From Candidatus Hydrogenedentota bacterium (lineage in GTDB: Bacteria; Hydrogenedentota; Hydrogenedentia; Hydrogenedentales; JAGMZX01), in NCBI GenBank assembly GCA_029556545.1, contig JAKQEQ010000153.1:62001-126000 (forward strand): 64,000 nucleotides of DNA. Direction: 5' to 3'. Positions 17,224-25,580 of this stretch are shown piece after piece (the first letter of the stretch is position 1; each line of letters starts with the position of its first letter). The notes under the pieces were generated by a model. It did not search any database. It saw only the letters and a list, made by a program, of their open reading frames with translations, and was not told the origin of the DNA. The position numbers and the translations under genes were made by a program.

Positions 17224-20200
17224 TCAGGCGTCGCCCGGAAGTTCCACAACGTCTTCGAGCGACGGCGCGACGCCCCGCAACCGATCCACGGCCTCAAGCG
17301 CATGCCGCTCCGCCAGCGCCACCTCGTCCGCGCCCAGCGCCACTTCGTGTACGTGGCCGCTGTCGACGTAGCAGAGGATGCCGCGATCCGGCGTCACGCC
17401 GCGCAACCGCCGCAGCGCCGCCGCATATAGGAGCAACTGCCATTCGTAGCGCGCCTGGGCCGCGTCCCGGACCACGCCCGTCTTGTAATCGATGATCGTG
17501 CCGTCGCTCAGCAGCGCGTCAATCGTTCCGTTGATCAGCACCTCGTCGAGCCGGATCGAAAACGGCGTTTCGCGCAACAGGCCGTCATCGCGCCGCAGCC
17601 GGTCCGCCAACGGCAGCGCCTGAAAGCGCTCGGCGACGCCGCGCAAGTCGGCGGCCACTTCGGGCCACAGGCGGCGCGAAACCTCGGCTTCCCGCAACAG
17701 CGCCGTCGTGTCGGGCGGCGCGGCGAAGTCCCATAGCTCGAACATGCGATGCACGAGCGAGCCCCGGACCAGCGGATTCAAACGTCCCGGTGTGACCGTC
17801 GCAACGCCGCCCGCGGATTCGTGACCGGGCGCTTCGTCGCTCCACAGGCCCGCCATCGCGTTGAGGATGCCCGACACCGAGAACCTGTGCCGCGCCGACA
17901 CGACGCCGGTCAGCGGCGCGACCATGCGCTTCACCTCGTCAAGAGCGGGCAAGGCAACACGTTTCTTCTTCTCGGCTTTCGCGCGTTTCCGCGGTACGGT
18001 TCGCCGCACGCGGACCGACCAGCCTTCCCCTGCGTGGCACGGGCGTCCCGCCCGTGATTCCCGAGCATCAATAACCGCCCCATCCCGTTGCCCCGTCACG
18101 CCGAAGTGCGCATCGAGCAGTTCGAGCCAGCTTCCCTTGCGCGGGTCCGGCGCGCCACTCAGCACGAGGCAATCGCGCGCGCGCGTCATGGCCACGTACA
18201 GCACGCGCGCGTGCTCCGCCGCTTCTTCCTCGACCTGGCGGCGGCGCACGGCCTCGCCAAGCGCCGGGGCCGTGCGTTCGCCGTCGTCCCCGGTCACTGA
18301 GACCGCGATCCCGAGTTCGCGGTGCAACGGCACGGCGGGTCTGTTCGAACCGCGCGGCACGGACGACGTGTCCGGCAAAAACACGACCGGAAATTCGAGG
18401 CCCTTGGCCTTGTGCACCGTCATGATCGTGACCGCGCCCGCGCCCTCGGGCTGCATCGGGGCCTCGCCTTCGCGCACGGCCTGATCGCGCACTTCCCGGA
18501 TATACGCGATGAACGCGCGCGGCGTGGCCGGGCGGGTCCGCGTGAAGTTGTCGGCGAGGTCCACGAGTTTGCGCACGTTCGACGCCTTCTGGAGGCCGAG
18601 AAACTGATTGAGCAACAGGGCTTCATAACCCGTTTCTTCGAGCACGCGGCGCAACAGATCGAGCAATGGCCGCGCCAGTTCGCCGCGCAGCTTGTCAAGG
18701 AGCGCGCGGGCGCGCCGCCACTCGGCGGTCTGCCCGAGGTCCTCCGGTTCGATGCCTTGATCGAACGCCGCGCCAAGGCCGCCGCACCGCGCCAGACGCA
18801 GGATCGATTCATCGGACAGCCCCACGATGGGACTGCGCAAATAGGCGAGCAGCGCCGGCTCGTTCCAGGGATCGATCAGCGATTCGAGCAGGTTCAGTAC
18901 GTCCAGCACCTCCTGCTGCTCGTAGAAGCCCGCGCCCGCCATGACCATGTAGGGAATGCCCGCGCGGCGCAGCGCTTCCTCGTAGATGAACGTGTTGCTC
19001 ATGGCGCGCAGCAGCACCGCCACGTCGCCGTAATCGGCGGGCACGCGCGCGCCGTCGCGCTCGATCTCGAGCCGTGCCGTCCCGTCGCACATCTCCTGAA
19101 TCCGCGCGGCGATGAGTTCCGCCTCGGCGCGCCGGTAGACCTCGACGTTGGCCTCTTCGACCGGTTCCGGCAGCAGGAACTCGATGCGCGGCGCGCTCCA
19201 GGCGGCGCGTTCCGCGGCCATGGGCGCGTAATCCTGTGTGGTATCGAGAAGCCGGGACGCGGCGAAAAAGGCGTTTACGCCATCCAACAGGTCCGGGATC
19301 GTGCGGAAGTTCCGGTCAAGCTGGATAACCTTCTCGGAAACGCCGCGCTGCTCGTTGAAGACCTCGACCTCCGCGCCGCGAAACAGGTAGATCGACTGCT
19401 TCGCGTCGCCGACGATGAAAAGGTCCGGGCCGCCGGGCTCGCCGTGCAACAGCCGCGCTATTTCGAGCTGCACGTGGTCCGTGTCCTGGAATTCATCGAT
19501 GAGCAAATGCCGGATGCCTTCCGCGACGCGCTTCCGCAACGGCTTGTAATCGCGCAGCATATGCAGCGCTTTCAAGATCAGGTCGTCGAAGTCCAGGCCG
19601 TTCACCGCCGCCTTGGCGTCGTCGTGCGCCGCCGCCACGTGCTGGAAGATGCGGCAGAGGTCCGCCGTGCGTTGCGCGGCCTGTTCCTCGAGGGCTTCGT
19701 CCGGCTCCTCGGGCAGGAATCCCTTCGCGAAATCAACGATGTCTTTCTGCGCCTTCACGAGGTCCTCGTACATCTCCTCCGAGGTCCAGTTCTTCTTCGC
19801 GCCTCTCCCGCCGTCGAAGGTGATTATTCGGTTCAAAGCGCGCTCGGTGGCCGCCGCGCCCGGCGCGTCGAGGACGGCGCTGAGCGCGTCAAGATACGCC
19901 AGGCGGCGCTGCTCCCGTCCGTCGTCTTTGGCGGCGCATGCGCCCGCAAACCCGGCCAGTTGGTCGATAAACCGCCGCACACGCGGCATCCGGGGCAGCG
20001 CTTCGAGGCGACGCTGCCGTTCGTCCCGCAGCGCGTCCTTCCACTGCCGGCGCAGCGCCTCCGGGTCGTCCAACGCGCAGTCGCTGCCCAGCCGCTCGAT
20101 GACCGACCGCTTATGCAACATGTCCTCCATCAACGCGGTCAATTCCTGGAGCGACCACTCTTCGGCGGCGCGCAACACGACGGGGTCGCCCCTCTCCATC

Positions 20201-20634
20201 AGGTCATCGAGCGCGCCGTTGACCGTCTCCGAGAGGAGCAGCGCCGCGTCGGCGTCGGCGAGCACGACGAAATCGGGATCGAGCCCGATGTGCAGCGCGT
20301 TCTCCCGCAGGAGCGTCGAGCAGAAGGTGTGAATCGTCGAGATGCGCGCGCCGTCGATGCGCCGCTCCATCTCGCGCCAGCGCGAGAGTTCTTCCGGGTT
20401 GTCCCCCGGCGCTTTCTTGCGGAACGCGGCCCGCAGCCGCGCCTTCATCTCGGACGCGGCGTTCTCCGTGAACGTGATCGCGACCATCTGATCGATCGAC
20501 ACGTTCCGCTGCTCGATGAGGTGCACGATGCGGTCGACGAGCACGCGCGTCTTCCCCGAACCCGCGCCCGCGTCCACGCACACGGCACGCGCGCGCGCGC
20601 GAATGGCGGCCTCCTGTTCCGGCGTCCAGTTCAT
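17224..20634 (-). CDS. addA: AddA helicase-nuclease subunit
   Basis: This is the ATP-dependent helicase/nuclease subunit A of the RecBCD-like AddAB complex, which resects double-strand breaks for RecA loading. The 1136 residues contain SF1A motifs in order: Q-motif and Walker A (VDAGAGSGKTRVLVDRI), Walker B-type HLLIDEFQDTDHVQLE, LFIVGDAKQSIYLFRGA, EEALRRAGIPY, and VTIMTVHKAKGLEFPVVFLP. A C-terminal RecB-type PD-(D/E)xK nuclease follows (GSLVHRMFELWD, then GTIDALLSDGTIIDYKTG). The start ATG overlaps the addB stop by four bases. Residues about 856-868 are encoded by a dispersed hairpin repeat (18034-18060) inside a poorly conserved stretch. Confidence 0.93.
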   Translation of the reverse strand: MNWTPEQEAAIRARARAVCVDAGAGSGKTRVLVDRIVHLIEQRNVSIDQMVAITFTENAASEMKARLRAAFRKKAPGDNPEELSRWREMERRIDGARISTIHTFCSTLLRENALHIGLDPDFVVLADADAALLLSETVNGALDDLMERGDPVVLRAAEEWSLQELTALMEDMLHKRSVIERLGSDCALDDPEALRRQWKDALRDERQRRLEALPRMPRVRRFIDQLAGFAGACAAKDDGREQRRLAYLDALSAVLDAPGAAATERALNRIITFDGGRGAKKNWTSEEMYEDLVKAQKDIVDFAKGFLPEEPDEALEEQAAQRTADLCRIFQHVAAAHDDAKAAVNGLDFDDLILKALHMLRDYKPLRKRVAEGIRHLLIDEFQDTDHVQLEIARLLHGEPGGPDLFIVGDAKQSIYLFRGAEVEVFNEQRGVSEKVIQLDRNFRTIPDLLDGVNAFFAASRLLDTTQDYAPMAAERAAWSAPRIEFLLPEPVEEANVEVYRRAEAELIAARIQEMCDGTARLEIERDGARVPADYGDVAVLLRAMSNTFIYEEALRRAGIPYMVMAGAGFYEQQEVLDVLNLLESLIDPWNEPALLAYLRSPIVGLSDESILRLARCGGLGAAFDQGIEPEDLGQTAEWRRARALLDKLRGELARPLLDLLRRVLEETGYEALLLNQFLGLQKASNVRKLVDLADNFTRTRPATPRAFIAYIREVRDQAVREGEAPMQPEGAGAVTIMTVHKAKGLEFPVVFLPDTSSVPRGSNRPAVPLHRELGIAVSVTGDDGERTAPALGEAVRRRQVEEEAAEHARVLYVAMTRARDCLVLSGAPDPRKGSWLELLDAHFGVTGQRDGAVIDARESRAGRPCHAGEGWSVRVRRTVPRKRAKAEKKKRVALPALDEVKRMVAPLTGVVSARHRFSVSGILNAMAGLWSDEAPGHESAGGVATVTPGRLNPLVRGSLVHRMFELWDFAAPPDTTALLREAEVSRRLWPEVAADLRGVAERFQALPLADRLRRDDGLLRETPFSIRLDEVLINGTIDALLSDGTIIDYKTGVVRDAAQARYEWQLLLYAAALRRLRGVTPDRGILCYVDSGHVHEVALGADEVALAERHALEAVDRLRGVAPSLEDVVELPGDA
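18034..18060. repeat. GGGCGTCCCGCCC hairpin repeat inside addA
   Basis: The core at 18041-18053 is flanked by complementary arms (GGCAC and GTG). Other copies lie at 39347, 46821, 46942 (inverse orientation) and 49920. Here the repeat is read through in frame in addA as part of a variable linker. Confidence 0.75.
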
Positions 20635-23600
20635 AAGCCCGCCGCCTCCTCGTCCGCACCCGCGGGAGCGCTCGTCTTGCGCTCAATGCGCGCGCGCTCG
20701 AAGCGGCAGGCACGCCGCGCGTCGCAATACGCGCAGCCGCCGGAAGCCGTGGGCGGAAACCGGCCCGCGCGCATCCCCCGCACGGCCGCCGCCACGGCTT
20801 CGATCAGCACGCCGCGCCGCGACTCCGCTTCGTCGCCTTTCTTGCCGGTTCCCAGCGCCTCGACCCGCTTCCCCTTGCCCGGCTGGATAAACCACGCGGC
20901 GGCGCAGCAATGACCCTCGATCAACAGGCGCTCGGCGGCAAGCGCATAAACGCCCATCTGGATGGAACGACCCGCCTTAATCTCCTTCGGCTCGGGCGGC
21001 GCGCCGGTCTTGTAGTCGATGATGCGGAAACTGTCGGCGCCCGTATCGATCCGGTCGATGCGGCCCGCGAAAAGCACGGGGCCCGCATCCGTCTCGAGCG
21101 GGAACGCCGTTTCTGTCCCGATTTCCTCGCTGCCGGCGCGCGGCGCGCCGCCGAAGGCGACCTCGAAATGGGCGGGCGTCCAATCGGACTCGTCCCGATC
21201 CCGCTCGATGGTAAGGTACCGGTCGAGAACCGTTTCCATGCGGCGCTGCTCCATGGCAACAACACCCGCGGGCGCGGCGGTCTCGCCCGGCGTGAGGGAC
21301 GCGAACACTTCCGCCACAACGCGGCGCAGGACCTTCCGCGCCTCCTTCTCGGGGATCGCCGGGATGGCCCGCCCGCGAAAGTGCGCGTGAAACCGCCGCA
21401 GCGCCTCGTGGAGCAGCCCGCCGCGCAGCAAGGGATCGAACTCAGCGGACGGTTCCTCCGCCGGGTCGATCTTCAGGATTACCTCCATGAAGAACCGAAA
21501 GGGGCAATCGAGATAGGTTTCGAGTCGCGAAACGCTGAAGCGGTGATCCGGGCCATATGCCCTCGCGATGGACGCGATGAGGGCCGGGTCCAGAAGGACG
21601 CCATCGTAGGCATCGAATTCCGCTTCGCTCTGGCGGCGTTTCTCGATGGCGGCACCGCGCTCTACGGCCTCGAACAAGTTCGAGAAGGCCGCCCGCCATT
21701 CCAGCGCGCGAAAAAACGCGCAATTCCCGAGGTCGCGCCGCGACGCCGCGAATTCCGGCGGGGGGACAAAGGTATCCGAGCGCGGCGCGGGCTCGACAAG
21801 GGCCGTCCGGTCCGGGAACAGTTCGAGCAGTTCCACAAGAAACGGGCTTTCCCCCGCCTCGCGCCCGCCCCGTTCCTGCACGTGCCAACTCAGGGTCAGG
21901 CGTTTCCGCGCCGTCTCCAGCACGTGATGGAAGAGCAGCCGCTCGCGGCGGATATGGACGGCCCGGTCCTCGAGCGGGATGCCCGCTTTCCGCAGGGCCT
22001 GCACGTCCGCATCCGAGTACACCGCGTTGACCGGCGCGGGCTGTGGGATCAGTCCCTCGTTCAGCCCGCCGAAGAAGACGTAGTCAAAGCGGAGATTGCG
22101 CACCGACTGCGTGCCGTACACCGTTACCGCCGCCTGCGGCGCGGGCGGCGTGTACTCGGTTTCTTGCAGCCCCGCACGCAATTCGTCCACGAAGACAGCG
22201 CGCTCGATGACCGCTCCGGGGTACGCCTCGGCAAGCCGCGCGAGAAGCCGGCGCAGCGCCTCGAGCGCGCGCGCCTCCCGGTCCGCCGTTTCGGCATCGG
22301 GCAACCGCGCGAGTGCGCCCTCCAGGTGCAGCGCGTCGAGTATGCCCTCGAACGCTTCCGCGAAGGCTTCGCGCGTCGTCCGCTCCGGCAGCACGCCGTC
22401 GAGTTGATCGAGCCGGCGAACGCAGTCGGCCAGCGCTCCCCCGGCGCGTTCCCATGCCTCGCGCCCCCCGATGATTCCCGCGTCGCGCGCGAGCTTCGGG
22501 AAGACCCCGGTTTGCGACCAAGTGTCGTGGAATAGCGGCGACATGACCACTTCGAGCACCGCCTCGCGCGCCCAGTCCTCCCACGCCTCGAAAAGCTGCC
22601 GAACGAAGACGCCCACGGCGCTCTCGGCAAGCCGGGGACGTTCCATCACCCGCACCGGAACCCCGCATTCCGCAAAGACGGCCCGCACCGTGGCCGCCAT
22701 GTCGCCGAGCCGCCGATAGACCACCGCCACTTCTTCCGGCGGGATGCCCTCGATCGCGAGCAGTCGCTTCACGCGTCGCGCGATCATCTCGACTTCCTGC
22801 GTCGGATCGGCGCAGGGAACGACCGCCAGGTCGCGGGCGAGCCCCCGTGTCGCGTCGGCCCGCGGCGGGTCGCGCCAGAATACCTTGTGCGCCGCATAGG
22901 CCCGTTGTCCGCACGGCGGCGGCGTCTCGAAATACACCGGCGTTGCCCCGAATCGATGCGCGAGATCATGAACGGTTGTCGCGCTGAGAGCGTAGAGGTC
23001 TTGGCGGTCCGGGTTCGGGTCGAGATTCACGCCAATGACCAGCCGGTCCACGTGCCGCGCCGCCGTCTCGATCAACCGGAGTTGCGACGGCGTGAAATCA
23101 TCGAATCCATCCAGCACGAGCACGCCTATGTCTTGCAGGATGTGCGGACGGCGCGCCCGACACACCAGTTCCGCCTCCCAGAACACGCCCGGCACGTCAT
23201 AGAGACCGCCCGATTTCAGCGCCTCCTGATATGCGCCGTAGACCGCCGCCACGACAGCGTCCATGCCGCCCGTTCGGCCCGCCGCCGCCAGCCGTTGCGT
23301 GAAGGCGTCCGGTTCGACCGCGCTCTGCTTCAACTGCGTGATCACACGCAGCACGTGCGCCGCAAAGCCCCCGCCCCGGCGCTCGATGAACCCTGGCGTC
23401 TCATCGGCCGCGAGACCCTCGATACAGCGCTCGACCAGAAGCCGCCGTTCGAAATCGTCCAGCAGCCGCGCCGCCTTCGATATTTGAAATTTCAGATTTG
23501 AGATTTCAGATCTTAGAAGAACCGGTCCATGGGCGCCCGTTCCTGTCGAAGCCTCCGGAGCGCGCGTCCGTGGGCGTCCGTGTCCGTCAGCGTCCGTCTC

Positions 23601-23828
23601 TGACCCCTTTTCTATAATGGCCCGCGCGAAATCGTTCAGCTCGAGCACACACGGCCCCCACGCGCCCGCCAGACGACGCCCCAGGATCAGTTCCTCCGCG
23701 CGGCTTGCCGCACAGGCCCGCGTTGGGACGAGCAGCAGCGCGTGTCCCCAGTGCTCGAGCACTACACGGTCCACCGCCTCGGCTCTCGCCGAAGCGGCGC
23801 CGCCGCAATATAGGTCCACCCGCGCCAT
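20631..23828 (-). CDS. addB: AddB nuclease subunit
   Basis: This is the partner of AddA in the AddAB helicase-nuclease. From the ATG at 23828 the protein has about 1065 residues; longer frames lack a ribosome site. It has a degenerate N-terminal helicase-like region (LLLVPTRACAASRAEELILGRRLAG), UvrD-like middle segments (EEVAVVYRRLGDMAATVRAVFAECGVPVRV), and a C-terminal RecB-type nuclease (FAGRIDRIDTGADSFRIIDYKTG). The iron-sulfur ligands typical of AddB are all visible: Cys in YLDCPFRFF and three in GCAYCDARRACRF. Residues about 76-116 are a low-complexity insert encoded by two tandem repeats. Its stop overlaps the start of addA. Confidence 0.9.
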   Translation of the reverse strand: MARVDLYCGGAASARAEAVDRVVLEHWGHALLLVPTRACAASRAEELILGRRLAGAWGPCVLELNDFARAIIEKGSETDADGHGRPRTRAPEASTGTGAHGPVLLRSEISNLKFQISKAARLLDDFERRLLVERCIEGLAADETPGFIERRGGGFAAHVLRVITQLKQSAVEPDAFTQRLAAAGRTGGMDAVVAAVYGAYQEALKSGGLYDVPGVFWEAELVCRARRPHILQDIGVLVLDGFDDFTPSQLRLIETAARHVDRLVIGVNLDPNPDRQDLYALSATTVHDLAHRFGATPVYFETPPPCGQRAYAAHKVFWRDPPRADATRGLARDLAVVPCADPTQEVEMIARRVKRLLAIEGIPPEEVAVVYRRLGDMAATVRAVFAECGVPVRVMERPRLAESAVGVFVRQLFEAWEDWAREAVLEVVMSPLFHDTWSQTGVFPKLARDAGIIGGREAWERAGGALADCVRRLDQLDGVLPERTTREAFAEAFEGILDALHLEGALARLPDAETADREARALEALRRLLARLAEAYPGAVIERAVFVDELRAGLQETEYTPPAPQAAVTVYGTQSVRNLRFDYVFFGGLNEGLIPQPAPVNAVYSDADVQALRKAGIPLEDRAVHIRRERLLFHHVLETARKRLTLSWHVQERGGREAGESPFLVELLELFPDRTALVEPAPRSDTFVPPPEFAASRRDLGNCAFFRALEWRAAFSNLFEAVERGAAIEKRRQSEAEFDAYDGVLLDPALIASIARAYGPDHRFSVSRLETYLDCPFRFFMEVILKIDPAEEPSAEFDPLLRGGLLHEALRRFHAHFRGRAIPAIPEKEARKVLRRVVAEVFASLTPGETAAPAGVVAMEQRRMETVLDRYLTIERDRDESDWTPAHFEVAFGGAPRAGSEEIGTETAFPLETDAGPVLFAGRIDRIDTGADSFRIIDYKTGAPPEPKEIKAGRSIQMGVYALAAERLLIEGHCCAAAWFIQPGKGKRVEALGTGKKGDEAESRRGVLIEAVAAAVRGMRAGRFPPTASGGCAYCDARRACRFERARIERKTSAPAGADEEAAGL
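23483..23510. repeat. Two tandem 14-mers TTTGARATTTCAGA in addB
   Basis: Two copies of a 14-base unit (23483-23496 and 23497-23510, one mismatch) form an AT-rich island in a GC-rich gene. On the coding strand they give an in-frame EISNLKFQIS-type peptide. Confidence 0.8.
23563..23599. repeat. GTCCGT-rich degenerate tandem repeat in addB
   Basis: Repeated CGTCCGT units spaced by a few bases, read in frame on the minus strand as GSETDADGHGRPRT. This adds to the nearby 14-mer repeat to make one insert in the N-terminal region of AddB. Confidence 0.65.
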
Positions 23829-24140
23829 GCCACAAGTCCCCATCGGAGGTGTTTGACCTCGCCGGCAGTCGGTCCACACGGCCGCATTCTGACCAAGCAT
23901 GCAGCCCCCAAACAAGTACGCTGATGCGCCGCTGGAAGAACTTCATTATCGGTTTGCGGGATTCCGGCGCTGTTCCGTATGAGTCAGGATGATCGAATCG
24001 GCAAATCTGATGACACTCGAATGGTAGTACCGTTCTTGAGACGCGCCGCAATACACATCCAATCGAGAGCGACCCAAGTGCGCAAAATGCCGTTTATCTT
24101 CAACATTGACAATAGTTTACGCGGGAGCGGCGGAATTTGC

Positions 24141-24169
24141 TTGTAAAACGGCGACCTTTTTGCTAGACT
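24141..24169 (+). promoter_or_regulatory. Possible sigma-70-type promoter for the signalling operon
   Basis: TTGTAA at 24141-24146, a 17-base spacer and TAGACT at 24164-24169 (four of six consensus matches each) lie about 120 bases before the HDOD gene. The remaining intergenic DNA between addB and that gene (23829-24287) is AT-richer than its surroundings and shows no gene or riboswitch that I recognise. Confidence 0.35.
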
Positions 24170-24287
24170 AGAAGCTGTGTGGTGCCCGAGAATCGCCGCT
24201 GGGTGTCCTAGGGAGCATGGCCGAATGGCGCCGCGACGGTTTCAGGGGAGAGAGATTCCATCGGCAAGCGCATGAAGGGGGCTCGCC

Positions 24288-25580
24288 ATGGCCATCATCG
24301 TTCGGAATGATCTGCGACCTGGCATGACCTTGGCCCAGGATGTGGCGGACCGGCACGGACGGCTGTTGCTCGGCACCGGGACCATCCTCGAAGACAAGCA
24401 TATTCGCATGCTAAAACTGTGGGGCATCCCGTCCATCAAAGTGATGGATGACGCGCCCCCGGACGGGAAAACGCCTACCGCGAAGCCGGATTCCGTTGTC
24501 GGCGCGCTTCCCGTCGGGCCCTCGCCGGAGGCCCTCGAGCGGGCACGGGCCCTGGCCTTCGATCTTTTCCACCACAACCTTATCCAGCGGAAGCACCCGC
24601 TCTTCCCCGTGCTCCTCAGCTACTGCGTCCATGAGGCAACCCGGGGCACGAAGCCCGATCGCCCGACCGATAACGGCGGCTTGCTTCGCGACAAATCCGC
24701 CGGCAAGGGCGGGGGAGTCGGACGACCGCCGAGCATGACCGAACTCGTATCGAGCGTGCGGGAGGTGGCGTCGCTCCCGGCGGTCTATCATCAGCTCGTG
24801 CAGGTCGTGAACGATCCACGCAGTTCGGCGGCGGACGTGGCCAAGGTGATCAGCGGCGATCCGGGCCTGACGGCGCGGCTACTGCGCCTGGTCAACAGCG
24901 CGATGTACGGGTTCCCGGGCCGGATCGAGACGGTGAGCCGGGCGGTGGCGCTGGTGGGGATGAGCGAATTGTGCGAATTGGCGCTTGCCACCTCGGTGAT
25001 CGGCACGTTTGGCGGCGCCTTGCAACGCACCATTCACATGGGCATGTTCTGGCGACACTGCCTGGCGTGCGGCGTCATCGCGCGCGGACTCGCAAAAGCG
25101 CTCCGTATGCCGAACGAGGAACGCCTGTTCGTGACGGGGCTCCTGCACGACGTGGGCCGGCTGGTCATGTTCGCCAGGATGCCGGACACCATGGCGCGCG
25201 CGCTCGAGGAAGCGGACACGGAACGTATTCCCGTCGTCAATGCGGAACTCACGGCCTGCGGCTACACCCACATGGGGGTGGGCCGCGCCCTGCTGCTCGA
25301 GTGGCAACTGCCCGAGAGCCACGCCGAGCCCGCGGGATGCCACCATAAGCCCGGCGCCGCCAAGCGCTTCGTCGTCGAGTCGGCGATTATTCACGTGGCC
25401 GATGTTTTCGCGCACGCATTGCGCATCGGCGGCAGCGGCGACCGGCGCGTGCCGCCGTTGGACCCGGCCGCGTGGGACCGGCTCGAGTTATCCCCGGAGG
25501 CGGCGCCGCCCCTGCTCGAGGAGGCGCGGATGCAGGTTGCGGAACTGGCAGCGGTCTTCGATCTGGAGAAGACGCGATGA
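24288..25580 (+). CDS. HDOD-domain signalling protein
   Basis: This 430-residue cytoplasmic protein has an N-terminal domain (residues 1-75) of the type often found ahead of HD-GYP/HDOD modules (NDLRPGMTLAQDVADRHGRLLLGTGTIL). From about residue 148 an HDOD domain follows: VREVASLPAVYHQLVQVVNDPRSS, then GDPGLTARLLRLVNSAMYG, AVALVGMSELCELALA and GLLHDVGRLVMF. HDOD domains are HD-related and usually lack phosphodiesterase activity, acting instead as scaffolds in chemotaxis, motility or cell-cycle signalling. Its stop overlaps the start of the hybrid kinase (ATGA), so it is probably the first gene of a three-gene operon with the kinase and an HD-GYP response regulator. Confidence 0.85.
   Translation: MAIIVRNDLRPGMTLAQDVADRHGRLLLGTGTILEDKHIRMLKLWGIPSIKVMDDAPPDGKTPTAKPDSVVGALPVGPSPEALERARALAFDLFHHNLIQRKHPLFPVLLSYCVHEATRGTKPDRPTDNGGLLRDKSAGKGGGVGRPPSMTELVSSVREVASLPAVYHQLVQVVNDPRSSAADVAKVISGDPGLTARLLRLVNSAMYGFPGRIETVSRAVALVGMSELCELALATSVIGTFGGALQRTIHMGMFWRHCLACGVIARGLAKALRMPNEERLFVTGLLHDVGRLVMFARMPDTMARALEEADTERIPVVNAELTACGYTHMGVGRALLLEWQLPESHAEPAGCHHKPGAAKRFVVESAIIHVADVFAHALRIGGSGDRRVPPLDPAAWDRLELSPEAAPPLLEEARMQVAELAAVFDLEKTR

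Noticed and set aside
18322-20913. Long open frame of 863 codons on the strand opposite addA
   Set aside because: It runs antisense to a fully motif-supported AddA, and its product is low-complexity Arg-rich; a GC-rich shadow frame.
23563-23599. Regularly spaced GTCCGT units as a possible CRISPR or VNTR array
   Set aside because: Units are too short, have no unique spacers, and lie in frame in addB with no cas genes in the window.
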